Positions 45,097 through 56,406 of a stretch of 64,000 nt of DNA are shown here, in pieces (the first letter of the stretch is position 1; each line of letters opens with the position of its first letter). The position numbers were made by a program, and so were the translations under genes. The DNA comes from Gaeumannomyces sp. JS-464 (taxonomy: Eukaryota; Ascomycota; Sordariomycetes; Magnaporthales; Magnaporthaceae): the NCBI GenBank assembly GCA_002197995.1, contig NGZR01000004.1, forward strand, positions 2,976,001 to 3,040,000. The letters run 5' to 3'. The notes under the pieces are model-generated. The model ran no database searches. It was not told where the DNA came from and worked only from the letters and a program-made list of their open reading frames with translations.

Positions 45097-46782
45097 ATGG
45101 CCAGCGCTCTGGACCACCTCTACACCGGCGGCCGCATCAACTGGCTGGCGCAGCTGGACACGGCGGTACAGCCGGCCAAGAACTACCGCCGGACTTCCAT
45201 CATCTGCACCATTGGCCCCAAGACCAACTCGGTCGAGGCCCTCAATGAGCTCCGCAAGGCCGGTCTGAACGTTGTGCGCATGAACTTCTCCCACGGCAGC
45301 TACGAGTACCACCAGTCTGTCATCGACAATGCCCGCGCTGCCGAGAAGGCCATGCCCGGCCGCCAGGTTGCCATTGCCCTCGACACCAAGGGCCCCGAGA
45401 TCCGGACCGGCAACACCAAGGGTGACCAGGACCTGCCCATCTCGGCTGGCACTGAGCTGAACTTCACCACGGACGAGAAGTACGCCACCGCCTGCGACAC
45501 GGAGAACATGTACGTATCTGCCAACCTGGCTATGCCTGTGCCTGTTGTGATGGTTTGCTTCTTCCCCAACGCAGACTTTGCCCGCTGACGTGGTATAACC
45601 TCAAACAACAGGTACGTCGACTACAAGAACATCACCAAGGTTATCGAGAAGGGCCGCACCATCTATGTCGATGACGGCGTCCTCGCCTTCGAGGTCCTCG
45701 ATATCGTTGATGACAAGACAGTCCGCGTCCGCGCCCGCAACAATGGCTTCATCTCTTCCAGGAAGGGTGTGAACCTGCCCAACACCGACGTCGACCTGCC
45801 GGCACTGTCGGAGAAGGACAAGAACGACCTCCGGTTTGGTGTCAAGAACAACGTGGACATGGTCTTTGCGTCCTTCATCCGCCGCGGCCAGGACATCAAG
45901 GACATCCGTGAGGTCCTTGGCCAGGAGGGCCGCCACATCCAGATCATTGCCAAGATCGAGAACCGCCAGGGTCTTAACAACTTTCCTGAGATTCTTGCCG
46001 AGACCGACGGTGTCATGGTTGCCCGTGGTGATCTTGGAATCGAGATCCCTGCCGCCGAGGTGTTTGCTGCGCAGAAGAAAATGATTGCCCTGTGCAACAT
46101 GGCCGGCAAGCCCGTCATCTGCGCCACCCAGATGCTCGAGTCCATGATCAAGAACCCCCGCCCGACCCGTGCCGAGATCAGCGACGTTGGCAACGCTGTC
46201 ACGGACGGCTCCGACTGCGTCATGCTGTCGGGCGAGACGGCCAAGGGAAGCTACCCCAATGAGGCCGTGCGCGAGATGAGCGAGGCCTGCCTCAAGGCCG
46301 AGAACACCATCCCGTACGTCAGCCACTTTGAGGAGATGTGCGGCATTGTCAACCGCCCCGTCAGCGTCGTCGAGTCGTGCGCCATGGCTGCCGTCCGTGC
46401 CTCGCTGGACCTCAACGCCGGCGGCATCATCGTTCTCTCCACGTCGGGTGACTCGGCCCGCCTCCTGTCCAAGTACCGCCCGGTCTGCCCCATCTTCATG
46501 GTGACCCGCAACCCGTCGGCTTCCAGGTACAGCCATCTGTACCGTGGTGTCTACCCTTTCCTCTTCCCTGAGGCCAAGCCAGACTTCTCCAAGGTCAACT
46601 GGCAGGAGGACGTTGACCGCCGCATCAAGTGGGGTGTCACCAAGGCCATGGGCCTGGGAATCCTGACCAAGGGAGACTCCATCGTTGTTGTCCAGGGCTG
46701 GAAGGGCGGCATGGGCAACACCAACACTATCCGCATTGTCAAGGCGGACGCCGAGAGCCTCGGCATCGGCGAGCTTGCTTAA
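45097..46782 (+). CDS. Pyruvate kinase
   Basis: Two exons (45097-45509 and 45612-46782) join in frame to 527 residues, the usual length for fungal pyruvate kinase. It transfers phosphate from phosphoenolpyruvate to ADP in the last step of glycolysis, in the cytosol. Visible motifs are the N-terminal [20 protein letters not shown], the NFSHG loop that binds substrate and potassium, [10 protein letters not shown], the active-site strand [26 protein letters not shown], and CATQMLESM followed by [14 protein letters not shown]. The C-terminal allosteric domain includes [15 protein letters not shown], and the protein ends at LGIGELA. The 102-bp intron interrupts the codon for Met in ENMYVDY. There is no frame break, in contrast to most neighbours. 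Codon use is strongly biased to C-ending codons, as expected for high expression. Confidence 0.97.
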
Positions 46783-47082
46783 GTCAAAAAAACAAAAAGT
46801 TTTGCGGGATTGTAGACGAGTGTGGGTAATTTTTGCGTGCGCGCATTTTCGGTGGTTTGACTGGGATGGGAAGGGCCATGACCTATAATGGGCGCGCTTT
46901 CACCATGTTACGAGGCTACGAAATAGACATTTTTTTTTTTTTTTTGCAACGGGCCAAATTGATTGATACAGATTCTCGTTTACATGTTCGCTGTACTCCC
47001 GCCTACCACTTAAAGGACCGTTGCGCGGTCGGTTAGTGCTTGCAACTGTTGATGGTGACTCCCGAGACTCTCCAAACATTCA
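46783..47082. other. Convergent 3' spacer
   Basis: 3' ends of pyruvate kinase and the adenylyltransferase gene; a poly-T run lies at 46931-46945. Confidence 0.6.
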
Positions 47083-48470
47083 TCATGATCGGGATTCTGA
47101 TAGAGCTTTGCGAATGGCGGTGCTGCTGATCTTGGATGCAAAGTCACTGGTTGGCGTGGGCTGTTCCCCATCAGGATCCTCACCGCTGCTGGCGTCGAGA
47201 ACATCAACCTCGAGAATCTGCAGGGCTGGCCAGCCAAGTTCGGCGCGTTTGTCGTTGACTGCTTGACCGCCAGACCTCGTCTCGGCCGAAACGACTAGGG
47301 ACGAGAGTTCTGGCATGGTTATGGTGGGGCCGAAGGCGTCCTGTATTCGCACACACTCTACCGAGACAGCCCCATCCCGGAAAGAGGCGCGGAAGTCGCC
47401 GTCCGCCTCGATGATTTTGTAGCTGTCGGCTTCTTCTTGCTGCTGTTCTTGACCGTCTCCCTTGGGCTTCCAGCCCGTCGGCCGCAGCTCGAGCAGAGTG
47501 GACAGGAAGTCGATGACGCCCCTGGCGCGGCTGTCCCAGGACTCGACCAGCTCGGCGTGCTTCTTGTTCCTCAGCAGCTCGTCGCCCGTCACGCCGACGA
47601 TGAAGCGGGCCGGCTCCGGGGCGGCCGACGACCCCTCCCCGACCCTGGGCATGTCCAGGAGCAGGGCGCCGCCGGTGAGGAGGAGCTTGTGGCCGGCGTG
47701 CAGGTGGTCGAAGGTGCCGCCGATGCAGACGGTGCGGTGCTGGCCCTTGGGCGGCCCGCTGTCCGCTTCTTCGGGGGCCGGCTGTGCAGCCGCCGCCGCC
47801 GCAACGTTCATTGTGAGCCCGCCGTCCACGGCGACCAGCTGGTCCTGGCGGAGCACCTGCCTGCCCTCGGCGAGGCGCAGGTAGTCGGAAAAGAGGCCCA
47901 GGCCAGCCTCGGTGCTGCAGTGGAAGATTGTGCGCCAGGGGTGGTAGGCGGTGGCAAAGGTGGCGAGGTCGACGACGGCCGTGTTGTTGGGCTCGATCCC
48001 CGTGTCCTTGCCAGGGGCGCGGCGGCGGCAGCAGCAGCACCAGCACCAGCACCAGCACCAGCACCAGCACCAGCACCAGCACCAGCACCATTCACACCGC
48101 CGCCACTCCCGCCACCGCGATGGTGGTGGTCGACCAGCACCACGCGGACGTCGACGGAGCCCGGCCCGCCGCCGACGTGCGCGTGGATGGTGCGCCGCGC
48201 GCACACGGCCGAGGCGATGGCGTAGACGCCCGCGGCCAGCGACTGGGCGCTCCCCCAGTCGGCGACGCGCCTGGCGTACTGGAACCGCCCCGCAAGGAGC
48301 CCGGGGCAGGCCAGCGCCACGACGAGCACGGCCGGCGCGGCCGCGTCTGCGGCGCGCGAGATGGCCGCATCTAGCGGCGGGCCGTACGCCGCCGCGAGGC
48401 TCTCCCTGCTCGCCGGGACCGGTGGGGCGGGCAGTAGGAGCAGGGATGGGAGCTGCTGGTCGCGCTTCAT
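47083..48470 (-). CDS. CAB4: Phosphopantetheine adenylyltransferase, Cab4-type
   Basis: It catalyses ATP + 4'-phosphopantetheine to dephospho-CoA, the fourth step of CoA synthesis. The C-terminal half has the nucleotidyltransferase signature CIGGTFDHLHAGHKLLLTGG with the HxGH motif, FIVGVTGDELLRNKKHAELV, VECVRIQDAFGPT, and the closing SKISSTAIRKAL with the (I/S)SSTxIR motif of this superfamily. The N-terminal 210 residues (MKRDQQLPSLLLLPAPPVPA and on, then DYLRLAEGRQVLRQDQLVAV) match the fungal Cab4 extension. The two halves lie in different frames. The break falls in or next to a hexanucleotide (CACCAG)n run at 48032-48090 that encodes Gly-Ala, where one base appears to be lost. It is convergent with pyruvate kinase, 300 bp away. 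Confidence 0.87.
48032..48090 (+). repeat. CACCAG hexanucleotide repeat inside CAB4
   Basis: About nine tandem CACCAG units. On the coding strand they read CTGGTG, encoding an alternating Gly-Ala stretch in the linker between the two halves of the adenylyltransferase. Confidence 0.9.
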
Positions 48471-49632
48471 GGCGGGCGGCGTGCGTTTCTGGGGGGGGCG
48501 GGGTGTGTTCTGCGGGATTCTTTGACCCGTCCCTGCTGGTCAGACTGCAAAGAATACAAGTCGGTCGGGTGGATGTCCGGACAGGATGCTGGGGTGACGG
48601 GCGAGGCTGTCAGGGAGCTGTGAGCCTGGCGAGTTTCGTTGCGTGTGATGACGTGATGTCGGGTGCAGGAGCTTTAAGGGAGCCCCGCCACACCACACCA
48701 ACACCACGCCAGACTGCCAAACTGCCAAAGCTTGCTCAGCGTTGGACCATAAGACCGACTGCCCAGCGATATGTGTGACCCGGCCGCTTGTCAAGATGAC
48801 GGTGTTGAAACCAAGCCAGACCCAATTATCCCAAGGAACCCCCTTTCTGAGTTGCTTGCTACATACAGACAAACCCATGACCCGCCCGGGTCTTTGAACC
48901 CAACCTAGTCGTCCGTACCGATGTTGAAGCAATACTTTCCTTGCTCACACAAATGCACAAAGAAGGACCCAACCGAGACCGATCTGCTGCCCATGCCGCC
49001 TCCCTGCGGCTGCCTTAAATGATACAACACCCAAAAATATCGACAAACAACCGGCGCCCAACAGCCAATCGCCGAGGCGGAGAAGACGGATGCCGACGGC
49101 AGCGTAGAGATGGACGTTGTTGCCCGCTGGTAGCTGAACAAGCCCAACAATGCGACCTGAACGGTCGCCCGCTAGCCGTACCATGGTGTAGATAGGGGCT
49201 GGCTGCGAGTATCGTATCGTACATGATAGTTTGTGGTGACCAAAGCAAGCACTCAGGTCCAGGTAGGTACCTACCTACCTAGTCATGAGCCTGGACTTGC
49301 CTGGATCCTGTGGCTCCATCAACCATCAACACCGTCAGGGCATACACACGAGGGTGGCGTGTTGCGACTTCATAGCGCAATCACACGAGTTCTTGCCCCT
49401 TGGACGCCGCAGCCATGTTTCGGGGGCTGACGGGATGGAATTTTGTGTGTAGTGGCTCCCCTGCCTCGTCGCCCCGACACATCAGTAGGCGGCACGTCGG
49501 CGTACCATGGCTTGAATGCTCCATCCTTGCTTTCTTTGCTGCTCCGTCACGACAACCTGGCAGAATCGCATTTTTCTCGCTCGCTTCTTTTGCGTCGTCT
49601 TCTTCTCCGCGCCTAGGCCGATCGATTCCCGG
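48471..49632. other. Intergenic region, no gene recognised
   Basis: It lies between the CAB4 start and the WD40 gene stop. An AGGTAGGTACCTACCTACCTAG palindrome-like element is at 49259-49280. Open frames on the minus strand at 48905-49248 have no motif. Confidence 0.5.
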
Positions 49633-51136
49633 TCATACTTTGACACCCCAGATCCCGCGCCCGGCGCTCACTCCGAGCCACTCTCCGTTATCGCTGTTGG
49701 GGAGCTGCGGAGTCCAGCCCAGGTTGCCGATCTCGTAATCGCACTGCCAGCTAGCCACCGGGCTGCGCACGTTGTCGGGTTGGAGCGCTCCGTTGATCCC
49801 GGGGGTCGCTGAGGACTGGTTGTTGAGCAGGTCCCAGATCAGGACCTGGCAGTCATCACCGCCCGAAGCCAGCGTGCCTCTCCGGAGTGGGGACCACTCG
49901 ATACAGTTGAGCGACCCACCGTGGCCACGCAGCTCCAGCAGAGCCTGTCCAGGCTGCCGCACATCGAGAATACGGATCACGTTGGAGTCCTGGGCGAAGG
50001 TGGCTAGGAGGTGCGTGTCATGTGGCGACGTGGCCAGCCTCAGTAGCGGGGGAGGGTTGGACATGGTCTGTTGGGCCAGGGTTGGGCTTATTCTGCCTCC
50101 GTTGGGATCTGCGCGGGCGATGCCATCGCCAGGGAGTCAGTATTTGAGAAATTCCGCTGGATACGTAGCCAGGAGAGCGGGTGGCATCGAATTCCCAGAG
50201 CTTACCCTTATCGTCCTTGCCAGTCGGCTCGTAGATGATGGTACTGTGTTCCAGGCTCCTCAGATCGAACATGCGAACGCTGCCATCCTGACCGCAGCTG
50301 ACGAATACGTCGACGCTGTTGGCGCAGAAACGGACATCATACACCTCTTTGTCGTGCGCAATGAGCTGGGTCTTGGCGGTAAGCGATGGTATGTCCCAGA
50401 TAGTGCACGTGGTGTCGATGCTTGATGTTATGATGAGGTTCTGGGAGACCTGGTTCCAGTCGAGCGACGTGAGCGGGGCCGTGTGGTCGGGAGTCTTGGA
50501 GTTGGAGAGCAACGCTAGCGGCGTCAGCTTGGCCGAGGGCGGCGCGTCCCTGCCGCTGCGGTTTATCGAGTTGCTGGTGTGCGATGCCGACGCGTCTGAG
50601 GGCAGCGACCATAGCCTCAAATGGTCGCCCGAGGTAGCAAGGAGGTCGGTCGACTGCTTCTGCGACGACGGCGGCTCCCACAGCAGGCGCGTGACGGGAT
50701 AAGAATGTGTCGCCTCGGCGATTTTTGTGAACTCCAGGCAGTTCCTCGAGCTGCCGGGCACGTACGAGTCGGTGGGGGTGGGCACGACTTGAGTATCGAG
50801 GATTTGTATCTGCGATGCGCGCCGTCGCGGTCAGTAAATCTGCGTCGGCCAAGTTCCGAGATATGGGCAGTGACGCAGCCAAAGGACGCCACCAGGCTCA
50901 CGTACAAAATTGTGTCCGTCCTCAAGGTAGCTGCCAACAGCAAGCTTGCCAGCACCGTTGCCTTGGGTAGGGTATTTGCACCAGTCGAAGGCGTAGAGGG
51001 CCCATGGCGCAAGGTAGTTGCTGTTGCCCTGCTGCGTATTGGCAATGTCGTATGCGATGCTGCCTGGGATGCCGTCGGAGAGGCTCGAGTCTGCCCTGGG
51101 GCGGATGTCGGCGAGGCCCAAGGGGGTGTTGGACAT
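49633..51136 (-). CDS. WD40 protein, WDR68/DCAF7 (TTG1/AN11) type
   Basis: Three exons (51136-50906, 50809-50165 and 50108-49633) encode about 450 residues; introns are 96 and 56 bp. WD repeats appear in order: YAFDWCKYPTQGNGAGKLAV, VTRLLWEPPSS then DLLATSGDHLRLW, PLTSLDWNQVSQNLIITSSI, DKEVYDVRFCANSVDVFVSC then DGSVRMFDLR, LLRLATSPHDTHLLATFAQD, and LNCIEWSPLRRGTLASGGDD then VLIWDLLN. The conserved FVSCGQDGSVRMFDLR and HGGSLNCIEW blocks are hallmarks of the WDR68/DCAF7 family, scaffold proteins that bind DYRK kinases and act as CUL4-DDB1 receptors. One base (in CCC) seems missing right after the second intron at about 50106. It is divergent from SPT5. Confidence 0.87.
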
Positions 51137-52324
51137 GGTCCGCTGAGACCCCCTGGCCTGAGGATGTTGGGCACCGTCGAGCTATTCATGTCGCTGTCGG
51201 CGGCTGTTGGTGTGTGATGGAGCTCTGCGCACGAGTTCGACGGTGACTGCGCTGCTGGGCCCCGAATCGCTCGCGATGCCCAGTTACTCTGGTCGCCAAC
51301 GCTGGCGTGGCCTTTCTTGCCTCGATGTGAGGCGCGCAAGAGAGGAGCACGAACTCGGGCGGGGACCAAGGCGGGACAACACCCTGGGCCTGGCATGCGG
51401 CACGAATTGTGGGATGGAGCCTGTGGTAACCTCTCCAAGCCCGTGTAAGGTGCGAGACAGAAACTCAATTGGCCCGTGCCCAGCCGAGGACTTTGGGTCT
51501 GTCTGGCTGCCCGTCAGTTCGCCAAATAAAAGGGTGCACTCCGTATAAACTGCGCAACCGGGAAAGTTAAAACAGCGAAGGAAAAAAAAAAAAGGAAGAA
51601 AAAAAGGACACAGGAAGGACATAAGAAACAGGAATAGGAAAAGAACATAAAAAACATGAAAACATACAAAAGGCAGGAAAGGTGACAGGAAATAGGAAGG
51701 TAGGAAAGGTGACCTGCAAGATAGGTTCGGCCAAGGGGGTCCATTCTAATTAGCGTCGTCAGAAGTGCGTATTTTTATTTGGGCGCCGTGCCTGTCTTCT
51801 TTTTTTACTCGGGCTGTCGCGATGTCGCCGAGTTAGGTAAGCAAGGTTCGCGACTGAAGCGGCAACTTTACTTGGGCGGGTCCGACATTCTGCCGACCCA
51901 TTCCAGGCGCGACAGGGACTGGGCGTGCTGACCAGGAGAGCTTTTGACACGCCAAACAAGTCCAAGTCGACAAGCCCGTGTCTAAGAGGCACGATAATTC
52001 TCCCTTCCCTTTCTTTCTTCTTCACTTTATTCAGCCACCGCGAATTTGGCCGTTGCCCAGACTGAATCACCATTTCTTTGTCCCCAAGATTCCGCATCCA
52101 CCGTTTTGCTGTCTCTTTTGAGGCAGCGTAGTTGGCGGTTGGCAGCTTTCATACTGCTCAAGGCTGCGCTCAACCATAATCAAGGTTTCTCCGTTTGACT
52201 TCGAATTATTGACAAGCGCACCACCGTCGGCCATTCCCGTCCCACCCTTTATCAGCGTCGAATCAAACGATTGTGCCACTCGGCCTGAATAGCAGCCTTA
52301 CGCTGCCGTCACATTGCGCCCATC
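51137..52324. other. Divergent promoter region WDR68-like/SPT5 with polypurine tract
   Basis: At about 51579-51720 the plus strand is nearly all A and G, with repeated AGGAAA and AGGAAAGGTGAC units. No gene is recognised in the region. Confidence 0.6.
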
Positions 52325-55300
52325 ATGTCTGGCGTTGGATACGACTCCGAGTCTGACGATGACAATTTCAACCCGGCCCCAGCCGACGTCTCTGACGACG
52401 AGGACAACCAGAAGCAGGATGCGCCTCGCAGGTCCTCGGATGACCGCGGCGTCCATAGTGCCGATGGTGACGGCGACGGCGGTGATGAGGAAGCAGAGGA
52501 CCAGGCTGCCGCACAAGATGAGGACGATGGCGAAGGCGAAGACGACGAAGAGGACGAGGAAGACGAGGACGATGAGGAGGACGACGTGCGCGCTGTACGT
52601 TCACTCAGCCTGCCTCCCGTGCCCGATTCCCCCCGACGGACATTCTATGCTGCACTCCCGAGCCTCGGAGCTAACCCGCTTTGCTACTCACTTACAGGGG
52701 CACCGCAAGAAGAGACGGCGAGATAGGAGAGCTGCTTTCTTCGATATCGAGGCCGAAGTCGACGATGAAGACGAGGGTGAGGATGACGAGAAGGACGGCG
52801 AAGAGATCGAAGACTTTATCGACAATGAACACCCCGACGATATTGCCGAGAGCGGTCGACTCGATGACGATCGCCGCCACCGGGATCTGGACCGCCGCCG
52901 AGAGATCGAGTCAAGCATGGATGCTGAAAAGCAGGCCGAGATCCTCAGACAGCGTTACGGCAATCGTCGTCCTGCTCAAGGGTTCGGCGATTCTACCGTC
53001 GTTCCCAAGCGCCTGCTCCTGCCAAGTGTCGACGATCCCCACATCTGGGCCGTCCGATGCAAGGAGGGCAAGGAGCGTGAGGTCATTTACTCCATCATGA
53101 AGAGGGTCGAGGAGCGCATGAACACCAAGGAGGAGCTGAGCATCACATCGGCTTTCGAGCGGGGTGGCACCCAGTCCGTCATGAAGGGGTACATCTATGT
53201 CGAGGCGAACAGGTCGACCGATATCCTCATGGCGCTCGACGGCATGCTCAATGTCTACCCGCGCACCAAGATGATGCTTGTAGAGATCAAGGACATGCCG
53301 GATCTCTTGCGCGTTACTAAGACTCCCACGCTCGAGCCCGGTGCATGGGTGCGTCTGCGGAGGCCTGCCAAACACTCGGGAGATCTGGCTCAGGTCATCG
53401 ATGTAACCGAGAACGGTCTTGAGGCCCGAGTCCGCTTCATCCCTCGCCTTGACTACGGTGTCCGCGACGAGGCCATCAGCAGCGCCCTGACCGCTGACGG
53501 AAAGCGCAAGCGGCCCATTGGCGTCCCGGGACCTCGGCCCCACAGCGTCTCTTCAGCGAAGTCGAAGCCAGGAAACGGCATCCCCGTAACGTTACGGGCA
53601 ACGCGCAGTCGAACATCTGGACCTACAACGGTGAAGAATTCGAAAATGGCTTCCAAGTCAAGGATATCAAGATCCAGCAGCTTACCGTCAAGGATGTGAA
53701 CCCCACGCTTGAGGAGGTGACCAAGTTCGCGTCAGGCGCCGATGACGGCACCGAGAATCTCGATCTCAAGGCGCTTGCGGCCAGTCTGAAGGACAGTAAG
53801 ACGAGCGTTGCCTACCTTGCCGGAGATATCATTGAAGTCTACGACGGGGAGCAAAAAGGCGTTGTCGGCAGGGCGGCCAGCATCCAGGGCGATATCGTCA
53901 CCCTGCAGGTCACCGAGGGTGACCTCAAGGGCCAAACGATTGAGGTGCCCACAAAGGGTCTTCGCAAACGCTTCAGGGAGGGCGACCACGTCAAGGTCAT
54001 TGGTGGCAGCCGCTTCAGGGACGAGGTCGGCATGGTTGTCAAGATCTCTGAGGACAGGGTCACGCTCTTGACGGACCAGACCAACACCGAGATCACCGTT
54101 TTCAGCAAGGACCTCCGCGAGGCAAGCGATATCGGTGGCCAGGGATCTCTGGGACAGTACTCGCTGCTTGACCTGATCCAGCTGGATCCGACAACGGTTG
54201 GGTGTATCGTTAAGATCGACCGCGAATCGTTGACGGTGCTGGACCAAAACGGAGACATCCGGCAGCTCATGCCATCACAGGTCACGAACAAGCTGCCCAA
54301 GAGGAAGACGGCCGTGGCGGCCGACCGCAATGGCTCTGAGATCCGGCTGGACGACGTGGTCAAGGAGTTTGGAGGCCAGAGGCGCCAGGGCAAGATCATC
54401 CACATCCATCGTTCGTTTGTGTATCTGCACAGCAGCACCAACAGCGAAAACGCCGGCGTCTTTGTGACTAGAGCCAGCAATGTTAACACCATCGCGGCCA
54501 AGGGTGGCAGGGTCAACACGACGTCGCTGGGACCGGACCTCAACGCAATGAACCCGGCCCTGAAGAGGAATGTCGCCGGCAACGGTATGCCTGCCCCGCA
54601 GCAGCAGCGGTCCATGGGCCGAGATCGGGCGCTTGGGCAGACTGTCAGTGTTCGTCGGGGTGGATACAAAGGCTTGCTCGGTATTGTGAAAGATACCACC
54701 GATACCCACGCACGCGTGGAGCTGCACACCAAAAACAAGATCATCATGGTGCCCAAGGCGGATCTGATCTTCAAGGACAAAATCACGGGCCGGCCCATCG
54801 ACATCAACGTGCGTGGTGGGAGCCGAGGCGGATTCGGCGGAGGCTCCGGCGGAAGAGGGGGTTATGGCGGTGCTACCGACTACGGCGGTCGCACGCCAAG
54901 TGCCGGAGATGGGGCCGGGGGCCCGGGGACACCACCGCATGGGGATCAAAGCGTAAGTTTGCACAGACGCGCCTAGTTTCTGAACCAAGTCTTATCTCCC
55001 CATTCACATGACTGACATAACTTTTTACGCATATTAGCGGCATCCCATACTCCAGCCTGGGGCCGTTCCGAACATCTGGAGCGCGTACGCCTGCTTGGGC
55101 AGTTGCCGACGGATCACGGACTGTCAACCCGTATGACGGCAGTCGCACCGCCTATGGTGGCGGTAGCGGCTCGCGGACTCCTGCGTGGAGTCTGGGCGGT
55201 AGCAAAACGCCAGCCCACGACGCCTTCTCGAGCGGGTCTAAGACGCCCGCCTGGAATCCGTCCGGCTCGAAGACGCCAGCGTACGGCGGTCTCTCGGCTC

Positions 55301-55650
55301 CGACGCCTGGGGCTAGCACCAACGACGCTTGGGGCTATACCCCAGGGCCTAGTGGCGGGTCGCACGCGTATGATGCGCCGACGCCGGGTGCCGGACTGAG
55401 CGCCCCGACTCCTGGAGCACTAAATGCACCCACGCCGGGCGCCTACTCGGCACCGACCCCGGCAGCTGTCAGTGCACCAACTCCCGGGGCCGGCTGGCAA
55501 GGAGGCTGGGATTCAGCGGCCACGCCAGCGGCTACAGCGCCTACTCCGGCAGCTTCTGGCGGCTACTATGGAGCTCCGACGCCCGCGGCTTATGGCGGAG
55601 CGCCTGAGACACCCGCGGCCAGTGGACCCCGGTACACCGACGACGACTAG
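52325..55650 (+). CDS. SPT5: Transcription elongation factor SPT5
   Basis: SPT5 binds SPT4 and RNA polymerase II, bridging the clamp and stimulating elongation and co-transcriptional processing. Exons are 52325-52594, 52698-54952 and 55038-55650. The acidic N-terminus (DSESDDD and long Asp/Glu runs) leads to the NGN domain ([40 protein letters not shown]). KOW domains follow ([60 protein letters not shown], then [20 protein letters not shown]). A Gly-rich hinge leads to the C-terminal repeat region with [12 protein letters not shown] units and then APTPGA units. The last exon reads cleanly to TDDD and a TAG. Frame changes at about 53542 (CCCCC to CCCC) and about 54915 (G run) fit sequence error. 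Confidence 0.95.
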
Positions 55651-56406
55651 GGGCAGGCGAGAAGCATCTGGACAAGAAAGCGCCGGGTTTGCGTCGAAGC
55701 ACGTAGTATGGATATCCATTCCATTCAGATGTCATCTAGCCGAGCTGGTTTTTGGGGTGTATGATAGAAGGGAAGATAGAAGCAGAAAGGTATAATGCGA
55801 CAATATCTCTTGGGAGCACAGGCATGATATGATCTATCCCCTCATCCATTTTGTTGGCGTTGACCTTGAGCCGCAGGAGCAGAGCTCAACACGCTTCGCT
55901 CTCAGTTCTAGCCATGCGGGTTCCACCGTAGCGCAAACTCTCAACCATTTGTGGCGCGCAACTAACATGGGAGCACGGCTGGCTAAGGGCACGACACGAG
56001 AAACCTGTGCGAGACGAGCCCAAGATGACAGACCATTCTCCCACCCACAGCCTACCCTCCCCCACAGGCTTACTCGATTTCTTCTCCGAGAATCTGCAGG
56101 TCTGGGTCGGTCCGTATCTGCCTACATATCTCCGACCAATCAATGCTTCAAGACCTCTTCTAGATTCCGCTGACCAGGACGGCATGGGGAGACGGTGAGG
56201 AGTGCTGCAGGAATGAGCCCCACGCAAGATAAATCCCTCTATGGACCCGATGGATGGATGCTAGACCTCTGGGAGAGGCCGCATAAGTACCAGCCTGGGC
56301 CGCGTCTCCGATTCCAGAGACCCGGGCACTCTCATAGGTATCTCTTGGGTGCTCACCTAGGAAGTAAACCTCCCCACTCAACTACCTGATTGGCTGCTGT
56401 TTCAGG
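55651..56406. other. Intergenic region / possible 5' UTR intron of the permease gene
   Basis: No gene is recognised. The bases just before the ATG at 56407 (a T-rich stretch ending TTTCAG) look like a 3' splice site, so a leader intron is possible. Confidence 0.45.

Noticed and set aside
47204..48091. 295-codon minus-strand frame rich in Arg/Pro/His
   Set aside because: It is a shadow of CAB4 in another frame; the true frame has the HxGH nucleotidyltransferase motif.
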